Positions 1-6,196 of a stretch of 6,196 bases of DNA are shown here, piece after piece. The stretch is from Burkholderiaceae bacterium (GTDB lineage Bacteria; Pseudomonadota; Gammaproteobacteria; Burkholderiales; Burkholderiaceae_C). The number at the start of each line of letters is the position of its first letter. Position 1 is the first letter of the stretch. A program made the translations under genes and the position numbers. The stretch spans positions 1 to 6,196 of the forward strand of contig JAOTTZ010000126.1 in the NCBI GenBank assembly GCA_029864165.1, read 5' to 3'. A model generated the notes under the pieces. It saw only the letters and a program-made list of their open reading frames with translations. It did not search any database and was not told where the DNA came from.

Positions 1-17
1 GGTTCATAAGCAAGGCT

Positions 18-43
18 TGACCCTACGCAGTGACCCTACGCAG
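18..43. repeat. Perfect 13-bp tandem duplication
   Basis: The unit TGACCCTACGCAG occurs at 18-30 and again at 31-43 with no mismatch and no spacer. It lies in non-coding DNA downstream of the stop codon of the minus-strand EAL/HDOD gene. Two copies are consistent with a slippage duplication. No function can be read from it. Confidence 0.85.
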
Positions 44-100
44 CGCACGCAATCAAGCTGTCCTACTTTGGAAGCCCGATACCCTGCTAAGGCCCTTACC

Positions 101-1384
101 TTATTGGGTCTCGACGTTTCTCGCCTCGCGCGCCCAGCGCCAGGCCGCATCGGCGGCGTCGGTCACGCACTCCAAACCGCCGTAAGGCAGAGCCAACCGG
201 CTGGCTGTCTCAAGGTCGTTTGTTTCCAGCGCTATGGCCAGCGCCAAGGTGTCGTGCCAAGGACCCGTGCCATCTACCAAGGCCTGCACGGCCTCGGCCG
301 GCAAGTGCAGTGGTTCAAGAGCGTCTGCCATGGTCGTTTGCAGCATCACGTCCAGTAGCGACAGCAGCCCTACCGTGAAACGCTGCGTCGGTAAATCTCC
401 GCGGCGCACGGCCAGAATTTCGAGCAGCCGCCCGCGGGCCATTGCGATTTCCTGCAGCGCCTGAGACGTTGGCCGTGGGTCGGCGCCGGCCAGCAACATC
501 AGCGACAGCCAGCGGAACAGTTCGTCGCGGCCGATCAGCATCACAGCTTCCTCTGCCGATGTTGCGGCGTGCGACAACCCCAGCCAGGCGCTGTTGGCGT
601 GACGCAGCAGTTGGTATGACAGTCGAACATCGGCACGGATTTCATTGGCCAGCAATGGCAGCTCGACGTCGCGCAACACTTGGTTGAGCAGGCTGGAAAT
701 TTTCTTCAACCGCAGCGGGAGTGGCGCCGAGTCGCGCGTTTTGCTGCGACGGTTGATCGTGCCGCCCGCAAGATCCACGCCATTTGCCAACGCGGCTTCG
801 AGATCGTCGATACCGCCTATGCCTGTGGCCACTATCTTCACGTCGGGCGCTACTTGCCGCGCGGCAGTGATGGAGGCTAAAAGCGCCGCACCGTCCATAT
901 GGCTGGCGTCTAACAGTACGAACTGGCCGCCGCTCCATGGCGTGCCGGTACTGCCGAGCTGCGCACCACGCTGGCGCAGCGCAACCAGTGATGCGACGGC
1001 GTTCGGCTTATCCCATGGGTCGTCGGTCAATGCCAGCATTGCGCCAGCGGGAACCTGTTGCAATGCGCTCGGCCGAGACAACAGGGCCAACGGCAACGCG
1101 GTCAATGCGCAGTGCTGCGCCTGCAAGGTCGGTAGCATGGCCGTGAGCAAGGCTATCGCGTGGGCAGCGGGGGCAGCTTGCTATTTTGCCGAAACCTTTG
1201 TGCGCTCGGCCAGTCCGGTGGGGAGGCTGAATTCGAAGCCGGCAAGCCGGCCGCCACGGTCGAGCAGCGGTCGGCATACACCGAATGTGGTGTTGACCAG
1301 CTCTGTCTGAAGTGGTGGAGAAACGGTGCGGGCCTGCGGTACCGGTGCTCTTGAGCCGAACCATTTGGGTAACCACGTTTTCAT
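101..1384 (-). pseudogene. EAL/HDOD-domain signalling protein (YuxH-like), interrupted by in-frame TAG
   Basis: This is a YuxH-type protein: a degenerate EAL domain followed by an HDOD domain. Such proteins usually act as regulatory or scaffold proteins in cyclic-di-GMP or stress signalling in the cytoplasm. The best start is the ATG at 1384-1382, preceded by GGAA four bases upstream; a TTG at 1408 is an in-frame alternative. Codons 1-67 hold the typical N-terminal strand (CRPLLDRGGRLAGFEF, residues about 37-52). Codon 68 is TAG (1183-1181). The same frame then stays open to TAA at 103-101, giving about 427 codons in all, normal for the family. The EAL signature is replaced by FEF and the paired catalytic aspartates are not seen, so phosphodiesterase activity is unlikely. 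HDOD covers about codons 228-390, with RLSYQLLRHANSAWLGL and LIGRDELFRWLSLMLL. Downstream starts (TTG 1150, ATG 1138) lack a ribosome binding site and would remove the first EAL strand. The gene is probably broken unless the TAG is a sequencing error or is read through. The family is clear, the exact role is not. Confidence 0.82.
1181..1183 (-). other. In-frame amber codon interrupting the EAL/HDOD gene
   Basis: The minus strand reads GTT TCG GCA AAA TAG CAA GCT GCC, with the frame conserved on both sides. It is one C-to-T change away from CAG (Gln), which would suit the alanine- and glutamine-rich stretch that follows (QAAPAAHAIALL). There is no frameshift: 1384 and 1150 are in the same frame. 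Confidence 0.85.
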
Positions 1385-1892
1385 CGAGTTCCGCGGTGTT
1401 AACGGCAATACTCAGCATGGCGCCGAAGGCGTTTTATGCTGCTACGTGCGTGAGCTGTGATTCGTCATACAACGGATCAAGGCAGTTGTTTCTGGTGTAT
1501 CAAAGCCAAGCAAGAGTAGTGCCGCACTGTCGAGTTCGGGAGCAATGGTAGCTTATTGCACGTAGGTGACAGCGCCGCGGTGACGTCGGGCCCCATCAAC
1601 CCACCAGCGACAACCGGCAAGGAAATCTGTGTCCACCCACTACCCGCAGCGACCACAAGCGCGTCTTTTGAAAACGCCGAATTACCGTCGACGAATTGAA
1701 AGTCAGAAAGTGCCGCCCTGCCTTTAAAGCTACCTGATGGGGTCAAAATCAAGTTTCCTCGCACTGAGCGGAACACAGGCAGATACTGGCCGCGGCTGTG
1801 ACCACCGCTCCGGTCATCTGAGAGCGAAGCCCGATTTTGCTCGAAGTTGCCTTGCCAGCCTGGGTCTAAGAACTTTGCCCTGCAATGATGTC
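1385..1892. other. Stretch with no recognisable gene between the EAL/HDOD gene and the FliA promoter
   Basis: About 500 bases separate the two divergent transcription units. No tRNA-like fold, no insertion-sequence ends and no recognisable protein domain were found. The plus strand is broken by many stops. The minus strand has one long open frame (listed separately, doubtful). In another minus frame a short stretch at about 1550-1440 reads APELDSAALLLLGFDTPE before a stop, which could be chance or a fragment of a decayed gene. Any promoter of the EAL/HDOD gene should lie in its left part, but I see no convincing -35/-10 pair. Confidence 0.5.
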
Positions 1893-1905
1893 TAAAGCGT
1901 ATCAC
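1477..1905 (-). CDS. Doubtful hypothetical ORF, 142 aa
   Basis: The open frame runs from a GTG start at 1905 to TGA at 1479-1477. I do not recognise the product. It contains a plausible-looking central part (GWQGNFEQNRASL, QYLPVFRSVRGNLILTPSG) but no membrane segment, signal peptide or known motif. Against it being a gene: there is no clear ribosome binding site, its 5' end lies within the sigma-28 promoter that points the other way, and it uses several codons that are uncommon in the neighbouring genes (AGA, AGG, ATA, CTA, TTA). It may be a remnant of an older gene or a chance open frame. Confidence 0.2.
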   Translation of the reverse strand: MIRFRHHCRAKFLDPGWQGNFEQNRASLSDDRSGGHSRGQYLPVFRSVRGNLILTPSGSFKGRAALSDFQFVDGNSAFSKDALVVAAGSGWTQISLPVVAGGLMGPDVTAALSPTCNKLPLLPNSTVRHYSCLALIHQKQLP

Positions 1906-1919
1906 GCAATGGCCGATAA
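1893..1919 (+). promoter_or_regulatory. Sigma-28 (FliA) flagellar class III promoter
   Basis: TAAA at 1893-1896, a spacer of exactly 15 bases, then GCCGATAA at 1912-1919. This matches the enterobacterial-type FliA consensus TAAA-N15-GCCGATAA with no mismatch. Transcription should start near 1926-1928 and run rightward into cheR-cheD-cheB. FliA promoters are switched on once the hook-basal body is finished and FlgM has been exported, so this site ties the adaptation enzymes to late flagellar expression. The perfect match together with chemotaxis genes directly downstream makes a chance occurrence unlikely. Confidence 0.88.
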
Positions 1920-2055
1920 CAAAGGTGCAGCTAGATCGGCTGTCTCAGGTTGCTCGCCCTGACGCTGTCAAAGTACAAAGTAGCTCGTATGCGTGCCAAG
2001 CGCCGCAATACTTCGTCAAGCTCTGCACGAACGGCGCGGAGGGTGCTGTCTCTGG

Positions 2056-2077
2056 TGCGTACATTCAGTCGTACGCA
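2056..2077 (+). repeat. Inverted repeat in the che leader
   Basis: TGCGTAC at 2056-2062 is the exact reverse complement of GTACGCA at 2071-2077, with an 8-nt loop between. The hairpin would end 17 bases before the ribosome binding site at 2094. There is no T-run after it, so it does not look like a terminator. It could be a binding site, a translation-modulating hairpin or chance. Confidence 0.4.
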
Positions 2078-2093
2078 GCAACCTCGCTCGCTT

Positions 2094-2098
2094 GGAAG
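2094..2098 (+). promoter_or_regulatory. Ribosome binding site for the ATG at 2107
   Basis: GGAAG lies 8 bases before the ATG at 2107, which is ideal spacing, but only 2 bases before the ATG at 2101. It is a better site than anything in front of the ATG at 2194, and so points to 2107 as the ancestral or actual start of the cheR reading frame. Confidence 0.65.
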
Positions 2099-2106
2099 AA
2101 ATGCCC

Positions 2107-2172
2107 ATGTCCACTGTGACGCCATCTCCCTCCTCTTCCACGCAACTGCCAACGCGCCAATCGGCTGCGTAA
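2107..2172 (+). pseudogene. Probable detached N-terminus of CheR (21 codons, ends at in-frame TAA)
   Basis: The ATG at 2107 opens a 21-codon frame rich in Ser, Thr and Pro (begins MSTVTPSPSSS, ends PTRQSAA) and closes with TAA at 2170-2172. It is in the same frame as the CheR ORF; after the stop seven more codons (ADTDGIT) lead to the ATG at 2194. E. coli CheR has about 25 poorly conserved residues before its DAHFRRI segment, which aligns with GADFEQV here. A start at 2107 would therefore give the normal family length. The reading is that the stop has cut off a dispensable N-terminal tail. The alternative is a short leader peptide translated in its own right, with CheR made by reinitiation 21 bases after the stop. 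Confidence 0.5.
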
Positions 2173-2193
2173 GCCGACACGGACGGGATCACG

Positions 2194-2991
2194 ATGACTG
2201 GTGCCGATTTCGAACAGGTGCGTTCCCTCATTTACAAACACGCGGGAATCAAACTGAGCGAAGGTAAGAGGGCGATGGTCTACAGCCGGCTGTCACGACG
2301 CTTGCGGGCAACAGGTCATGACTCCTTCACCGCGTACCTGCAGTGGTTCGCCACAGTGCGGGGCGACGCCCGCGAAAAAGAGAAGCAGGAGTTTGTTAAC
2401 GCTCTGACGACCAATCTCACGGCGTTCTTTCGCGAGGAGCACCACTTCCAGGTGCTGGCGACCGAGCTGCAATTGCGCCGCGGTGCGGATTTGCGTATTT
2501 GGTGCAACGCCGCATCTACTGGCGAAGAGCCTTACTCGTTGGCGATGACGGTCGTGGAATTACTCGGGGCCCGTGCCAATGTGACGATTGTCTGCAGCGA
2601 CATCGACACCAAGGTGCTCGCCACTGCCAGCCACGGCATCTACGAAGCTACGGCACGTGGACTGAGCCCCGAGCGACTGCGCCAGCATTTCCTGCGCGGC
2701 AAAGGCGCCAACGAAGGTTTGATCAGCGTCAGGCCAGAACTGACCCGATTGGTCGAATTCCGTCAGTTCAACCTGATGGACGAACGCTGGCCGCTGGGCG
2801 ATCCATTTGACATCGTATTTTGCCGTAACGTGATGATTTACTTCGATAAACCTACCCAGCGCCGGGTGCTCGAAGGCATGCACCGCGTGCTGAAGCCGGG
2901 CGGATTACTGTTTGCCGGACATTCCGAGAACTTCGGCGACTCGCGCGACCTGTTTCAGCTACGCGGTCAGACCGTCTACAAGCGAGCATAG
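2194..2991 (+). CDS. cheR: Chemotaxis protein methyltransferase CheR
   Basis: CheR transfers methyl groups from S-adenosylmethionine to specific glutamates of chemoreceptors in the cytoplasm, giving sensory adaptation. The 265-aa product has the CheR N-terminal helical domain (residues 1-75, with IYKHAGIKL and the arginine-rich MVYSRLSRRLR), then NLTAFFREEHHF at 74-85. The Rossmann methyltransferase domain follows: the SAM-binding motif AASTGEEPYS (106-115), the acidic CSDIDTKVL (134-142), FDIVFCRNVMIYFD (205-218) and LLFAGHSENF (238-247). All hallmark residues are present and no pentapeptide-binding-loop defect is apparent. This start is the first ATG after the in-frame TAA at 2170-2172. The upstream GGACGGGA gives only moderate ribosome binding, and the natural start was probably 2107. 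The core enzyme should still be functional if it is translated from here. It ends with TAG and is 44 bp ahead of cheD. It is probably transcribed from the FliA promoter at 1893-1919. Confidence 0.93.
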   Translation: MTGADFEQVRSLIYKHAGIKLSEGKRAMVYSRLSRRLRATGHDSFTAYLQWFATVRGDAREKEKQEFVNALTTNLTAFFREEHHFQVLATELQLRRGADLRIWCNAASTGEEPYSLAMTVVELLGARANVTIVCSDIDTKVLATASHGIYEATARGLSPERLRQHFLRGKGANEGLISVRPELTRLVEFRQFNLMDERWPLGDPFDIVFCRNVMIYFDKPTQRRVLEGMHRVLKPGGLLFAGHSENFGDSRDLFQLRGQTVYKRA

Positions 2992-3035
2992 GAATCCATC
3001 GGTTAGCAAGGTTCTGCGAACCCCGGAGCACGATC

Positions 3036-3677
3036 ATGACTGTCGCCTTACGTCCGCCACGTGACCCCGCTCGCCTTGCCCGCCTGAAAGAACAGCGGCG
3101 TCAGCCAGGTGAGGCCAAGCTCTTTTTCTACGACACGCAATTTGGGTGTGAAGCGGTAAAAGTGCTGCCGGGCGAGTACTTTGTACACCACGAAGACCTG
3201 TTGATGCTGACCACTTTGGGTTCGTGCATCGCCGTGTGCCTGTGGGATCGCACCCGGCGCATCGGTGGATTGAATCACTTCATGTTGCCCGAAGGCAGCG
3301 GTGGCGAAGCCAGCGGGCGCTTTGGCGGGTATGCCATGGAGTTGCTCATCAACGCAATGATGAAATACGGCGCTGCACGGAATTCACTTGAGGCCAAAGT
3401 GTTTGGCGGTGGACGCGTGATCAATGGCATGGACTCGATGAACGTGGGTGAACGCAATACCGAGTTTGCACTGGACTACTTGAAGACCGAGCGCATTCCC
3501 GTGATTTCGAAAGACGTTCTCGACATCTACCCACGCAAGGTGTGCTTTCTGCCGGTCAGCGGCAAGGCCATGGTCAAGCGGCTGGCCTCTGGCAATACCG
3601 ATGCGCTGCTAGCACAGGAACGCGCTTCGGTACGCGACATTGCACCCGCTTCCGGCGGTTCTGTCGATTTGTTCTAA
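3036..3677 (+). CDS. cheD: Chemoreceptor glutamine deamidase CheD
   Basis: CheD hydrolyses particular glutamine side chains of chemoreceptors to glutamate, preparing sites for CheR methylation; in some bacteria it also binds CheC. The 213-aa protein has the catalytic cysteine Cys64 in LTTLGSCIAV and the catalytic His81 in GGLNHFMLP. The 17-residue separation is the same as between C27 and H44 of Thermotoga maritima CheD. A threonine of the third active-site position is at 59 or 60. KVFGGGRVI (121-129) and NVGERNTEF (136-144) are further family motifs. An N-terminal extension of about 40 residues, containing FFYDTQFGCEAVKVLPGEYFV, is usual in proteobacterial members. GGAG at 3025-3028, seven bases before the ATG, fixes the start. 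It sits 44 bp after cheR and 36 bp before cheB, so co-transcription is likely. No cheC is present here. Confidence 0.95.
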   Translation: MTVALRPPRDPARLARLKEQRRQPGEAKLFFYDTQFGCEAVKVLPGEYFVHHEDLLMLTTLGSCIAVCLWDRTRRIGGLNHFMLPEGSGGEASGRFGGYAMELLINAMMKYGAARNSLEAKVFGGGRVINGMDSMNVGERNTEFALDYLKTERIPVISKDVLDIYPRKVCFLPVSGKAMVKRLASGNTDALLAQERASVRDIAPASGGSVDLF

Positions 3678-3713
3678 GTTTCAGCTGGCATTAACGAAGA
3701 AACGGATTGCATC

Positions 3714-4790
3714 ATGGCGAAAACCCGCGTGGTGGTGGTGGACGATTCGGCGCTGGTGCGTAGCCTGCTCACCGAGATCATCAACCGGCAAAGTGACATG
3801 GAGTGCGTCGGTGTTGCGAGCGACCCGTTGGTGGCGCGCGAGGTTATTCGCGAACAAAACCCCGACGTGATCACGCTGGATGTGGAAATGCCACGCATGG
3901 ACGGGCTGGAGTTTTTGGCCAAGCTGATGCGCTTGCGCCCCATGCCGGTGGTGATGGTTTCGACGATGACGGAACGTGGTGCGGAAGTGGCAGTGCGTGC
4001 GCTGGAGCTCGGTGCCGTCGACTTTGTGGCCAAGCCAAAAGTCGGCCTGTCCGATGGTATGCGCGAGCTGTCGCAAGAAATTACCGACAAGATTCGCGTT
4101 GCCGCAAGTGCTAAGGTGCGTCGTAGTTCGAGCGGTACCGGAACCGGAGGCGACTCATCCGCACGGAAACGTTCTGCGTCCGGCAATGTTGGACGCTTGT
4201 CGACCGAGAAAATTATCTTCATCGGTGCGTCCACCGGTGGTACTGAGGCTACCAAAGAAGTGTTGGTGAGTATGCCTGCCGATTCGCCGGCGCTGGTGAT
4301 CACCCAGCACATGCCTGCAGGGTTTACCAAGAGCTACGCGACGCGCTTGAACGGCCTTTGCCGCATCAGCGTGAAGGAAGCCGAGGACCGCGAACGAATT
4401 TTGCCAGGCCATGCCTACATAGCTCCGGGTGGATTCCAGCTGCGCGTCGAGCGCTCGGGTGCGAATTACATCGCGCGCGTGGAAGATACACCGCCCGTGA
4501 ATCGGCACAAACCTTCGGTCGAGGTGCTGTTCAAATCCGCAGCGCGCGTGGTGGGCCCCAACGCCATCGGTGTGATGCTCACTGGGATGGGCGCTGACGG
4601 CGCGACCGCAATGAAGGAGATGCGAGACGCCGGTAGCTACAACCTGGCTCAGGACGAAGCGAGTTGCGTGGTTTTCGGCATGCCGCGCGAGGCTATCGCC
4701 GCCGGGGCCACACACGAAGTATTGCCGCTGACGCAGATTGCGCCCAAGCTGATCGAGCGGCTGCGAGGTAGCGCCGGCAACCGGGTGTGA
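3714..4790 (+). CDS. cheB: Chemotaxis response regulator and methylesterase/glutamine deamidase CheB
   Basis: CheB removes methyl groups from receptor glutamates and deamidates receptor glutamines when phosphorylated by CheA. The 358-aa protein begins with a receiver domain (about 4-125): acidic pair D10-D11, phosphoacceptor D56 in [14 protein letters not shown], the switch residue T84 in VMVSTMT, and K107 in DFVAKPK. A Ser/Gly/Arg-rich linker follows (about 131-163). The CheB methylesterase domain (about 166-350) has the catalytic triad S173 in IGASTGGT, H199 in ITQHMP and D295 in MLTGMGADG, with HKPSVEVLF and [12 protein letters not shown] as further signatures. The length is close to the 349 aa of enteric CheB. 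The ribosome binding site before the ATG is weak, but the start fits the domain boundary ([12 protein letters not shown]). It is the last gene of the cluster; cheY and cheZ do not follow. The gene looks intact. Confidence 0.96.
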   Translation: MAKTRVVVVDDSALVRSLLTEIINRQSDMECVGVASDPLVAREVIREQNPDVITLDVEMPRMDGLEFLAKLMRLRPMPVVMVSTMTERGAEVAVRALELGAVDFVAKPKVGLSDGMRELSQEITDKIRVAASAKVRRSSSGTGTGGDSSARKRSASGNVGRLSTEKIIFIGASTGGTEATKEVLVSMPADSPALVITQHMPAGFTKSYATRLNGLCRISVKEAEDRERILPGHAYIAPGGFQLRVERSGANYIARVEDTPPVNRHKPSVEVLFKSAARVVGPNAIGVMLTGMGADGATAMKEMRDAGSYNLAQDEASCVVFGMPREAIAAGATHEVLPLTQIAPKLIERLRGSAGNRV

Positions 4791-4914
4791 GAGTCCGACT
4801 GCCGGTTTCAGGCACACCACAGTTTTTGCTGCGCGCAGATAAGAAGGACGGCAGAGCGATCGGATACATCGAGGCATCAATAAGAATTTGAGGCACCATC
4901 GGCTGGTCAGAAGA
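4791..4914. other. Convergent intergenic region between cheB and gcvP
   Basis: This 124-bp stretch separates the two stop codons of converging genes. A 10-bp palindrome CTGCGCGCAG at 4829-4838 has no room for a loop, and although TTTTT precedes it on the plus strand, no stem-loop plus T-run in terminator order was found on either strand. Transcription ends for both genes are expected here but cannot be placed. Confidence 0.5.
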
Positions 4915-6196
4915 TCAGTGCTCACCAAGTGGCGCGCACGAGCAAAACAGATTGCGATCGCCGTATGCATTGTCCACACGGGCCACGGGTGCCCAGTACT
5001 TTTGCCGCCGCAAGGCGGTCAACGGGTACGCGGCCTGTTCGCGCGTGTAGGGGCGCGGCCAGTCTGCTTTGAGCAGCGTTTCTGCCGTGTGCGGCGCGGC
5101 TCTAAGCGGGTTGTCGTCCCTGGGCCATTGGCCGTGCTCGATCTTTGCAATCTCGCTGCGTATGGCGAGCATGGCTTCGATAAATCGGTCCAATTCAGCC
5201 AATGATTCGCTCTCGGTGGGCTCGACCATCAGCGTGCCGGCAACTGGGAAACTCAATGTCGGCGCGTGAAAGCCGTAGTCGATCAGTCGTTTGGCGACAT
5301 CTTCGGCGCTGATGCCAGAGCTTTCTTTCAACGGGCGTAAATCGAGAATGCACTCGTGCGCCACGCCACCGCCTTTGATGCCCGGTATGTTGCCGCTGAA
5401 GTGAATCGCGTAATGATCGCACAGTCGCGCCGCTACATAGTTGGCATTAAGAATCGCTACCTCGGTAGCGGATCGCAATCCCTCGGCGCCCATCATGCGC
5501 ATGTACATCCAGCTCACCGCAAGCACCCCGGCGTTGCCCAACGGCGCCGCGCTGATGGCGCCCACATGCCCAGAGCGGACACCGCCACCGAGGCGGTGCG
5601 CCGGTAAGTAGGCTACGAGGTCCTGCACCACACAAACCGGACCGACACCCGGGCCGCCGCCGCCATGGGGAATGCAAAAAGTCTTGTGCAAGTTCAAGTG
5701 GCTCACGTCGCCGCCGAACTGTCCGGGCGACGCGAGGCCAACCAACGCATTCATGTTGGCGCCGTCCACGTACACGCGCCCCCCGTGCTGGTGCACCAGC
5801 GCGCACAACTCTTGGACGTGGGTGTCGAACACGCCATACGTCGAGGGGTAAGTGATCATTGCGGCGGCCAAGTGCTTGCTATGCTGTTCGCACTTGGCCC
5901 GCATATCAGCAAGGTCCACGTTGCCATCGGCGTCGCATTTTGTGACCACCACGTCCATGCCAGCCATATGCGCGCTGGCAGGGTTGGTGCCATGGGCTGA
6001 CTCCGGAATCAGGCAAACCTTGCGATGCTCCTCGCCGCGCGCGGCGTGGTAGGCGTGAATCACCAACAGGCCAGCGTACTCGCCTTGCGAACCGGCGTTG
6101 GGTTGCAGGCTGACGCCGGCATAGCCGGTGGCTTGACATAACCATTGGCGCAGTTGCTCGTCGAGCGCGTGGTAGCCGGCCAGTTGCTCGCTCGGT
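4915..6196 (-). CDS. gcvP: Glycine dehydrogenase (decarboxylating), P-protein, C-terminal part
   Basis: The P-protein of the glycine cleavage system decarboxylates glycine with pyridoxal phosphate and passes the aminomethyl group to the lipoyl arm of GcvH. This gives CO2 and, with GcvT and GcvL, methylene-tetrahydrofolate. The gene enters from the right edge (its 5' part is outside) and 426 codons are visible, about 45 percent of a normal P-protein of 950-970 aa. The frame is open from the edge: the first visible residues are [15 protein letters not shown], then [17 protein letters not shown]. The PLP-binding lysine is in [16 protein letters not shown], its codon at 5685-5683. Downstream come [34 protein letters not shown] and [14 protein letters not shown], all family hallmarks, and the end [11 protein letters not shown] is typical. 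TTG at 6066 is only an internal codon, not the start. No stops or frameshifts interrupt the visible part. gcvH and gcvT are not in view. Confidence 0.96.
   Translation of the reverse strand, partial: PSEQLAGYHALDEQLRQWLCQATGYAGVSLQPNAGSQGEYAGLLVIHAYHAARGEEHRKVCLIPESAHGTNPASAHMAGMDVVVTKCDADGNVDLADMRAKCEQHSKHLAAAMITYPSTYGVFDTHVQELCALVHQHGGRVYVDGANMNALVGLASPGQFGGDVSHLNLHKTFCIPHGGGGPGVGPVCVVQDLVAYLPAHRLGGGVRSGHVGAISAAPLGNAGVLAVSWMYMRMMGAEGLRSATEVAILNANYVAARLCDHYAIHFSGNIPGIKGGGVAHECILDLRPLKESSGISAEDVAKRLIDYGFHAPTLSFPVAGTLMVEPTESESLAELDRFIEAMLAIRSEIAKIEHGQWPRDDNPLRAAPHTAETLLKADWPRPYTREQAAYPLTALRRQKYWAPVARVDNAYGDRNLFCSCAPLGEH

Larger units (their letters stand above)
1920..2106 (+). other. Long 5' leader between the FliA promoter and the che genes
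   Basis: About 180 nt separate the predicted transcription start from the first chemotaxis start codon. Small ORFs cross this stretch in several frames on both strands, but none resembles a known protein. The leader is unusually long for a FliA-driven operon. It may carry RNA structure (see the inverted repeat at 2056-2077), or it may mark where a gene such as a receptor or cheW was lost; neither is proved. Confidence 0.45.

Noticed and set aside
88..108. Possible hairpin at the end of the EAL/HDOD gene (TAAGG/CCTTA arms, minus strand)
   Set aside because: The stem is only 5 bp, it includes the stop codon and no T-run follows, so a terminator call is not supported.
1150..1152. TTG at 1150 as the true start of the HDOD protein
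   Set aside because: No ribosome binding site precedes it, and in-frame upstream codons encode the conserved start of the EAL domain, so a disrupted longer gene fits better.
645..1310. 221-codon plus-strand open frame opposite the EAL/HDOD gene
   Set aside because: The minus-strand frame carries clear HDOD motifs; the plus-strand product is Ser/Arg/Ala-rich and looks like a shadow.
1950..2267. 105-codon plus-strand open frame overlapping the leader and the cheR start
   Set aside because: It runs out of frame into cheR, is Arg/Ser-rich and has no ribosome binding site or family resemblance.
1181..2991. Stop-codon recoding (amber or ochre read as an amino acid)
   Set aside because: cheR ends at TAG, cheD and the EAL/HDOD gene at TAA, cheB and gcvP at TGA, all at the expected C-termini, so all three codons act as stops here.
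3674..4330. Long minus-strand open frame (218 codons) opposite cheD end/cheB
   Set aside because: It is the antisense of a strongly supported cheB, has low-complexity Ser/Arg/Thr-rich composition and no recognisable motif.
4155..4979. 274-codon minus-strand open frame across the cheB 3' half and the gcvP end
   Set aside because: It overlaps two certain genes, has His/Arg/Cys-rich composition typical of antisense frames, and matches no family.

Overview
The window carries four recognisable protein-coding loci. On the left is a minus-strand EAL/HDOD-type signalling gene, interrupted by an in-frame stop. In the middle is a plus-strand chemotaxis cluster, cheR-cheD-cheB. On the right is the C-terminal third to half of gcvP (glycine dehydrogenase) on the minus strand, running off the window edge. 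Moderately high GC, the style of the CheD N-terminus, the degenerate EAL-HDOD protein and the GcvP sequence all suggest a flagellated betaproteobacterium, perhaps Burkholderiales-like. This is inferred from family resemblance; there is no rRNA or other marker to confirm it.

Layout: 1-100 is a short non-coding stretch with a perfect 13-bp tandem duplication. 101-1384 (minus) is the EAL/HDOD gene, broken by an amber codon at codon 68. 1385-1892 has no gene I can recognise, only a doubtful minus-strand ORF. 1893-1919 is a textbook flagellar sigma-28 (FliA) promoter, TAAA-N15-GCCGATAA, pointing at the che genes. It is followed by a leader of about 180 nt with a small inverted repeat. A strong ribosome binding site at 2094-2098 serves an ATG at 2107, but that frame meets TAA after 21 codons. 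The same frame then continues as CheR from an ATG at 2194. cheR, cheD and cheB follow with gaps of 44 and 36 bp and look like one transcription unit. cheB and gcvP converge across 124 bp with no obvious terminator.

Functionally, CheR methylates, CheB demethylates and deamidates, and CheD deamidates chemoreceptor glutamines. Together they form the adaptation module of chemotaxis, here without cheA, cheW, cheY or a receptor gene in view. The FliA promoter ties their expression to completion of the flagellar hook-basal body. GcvP is housekeeping one-carbon metabolism and is not related to the module.

The most notable observation is that the two genes facing away from the 1.4-2.1 kb gap both carry an in-frame stop near their natural N-terminus: TAG in the EAL/HDOD gene and TAA in cheR. 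Ordinary stops TAA, TAG and TGA all end genes elsewhere in the window, so an altered genetic code is unlikely. Local gene decay, sequencing error or, for cheR, translational reinitiation are the plausible explanations. I found no clear evidence of an entirely new system.
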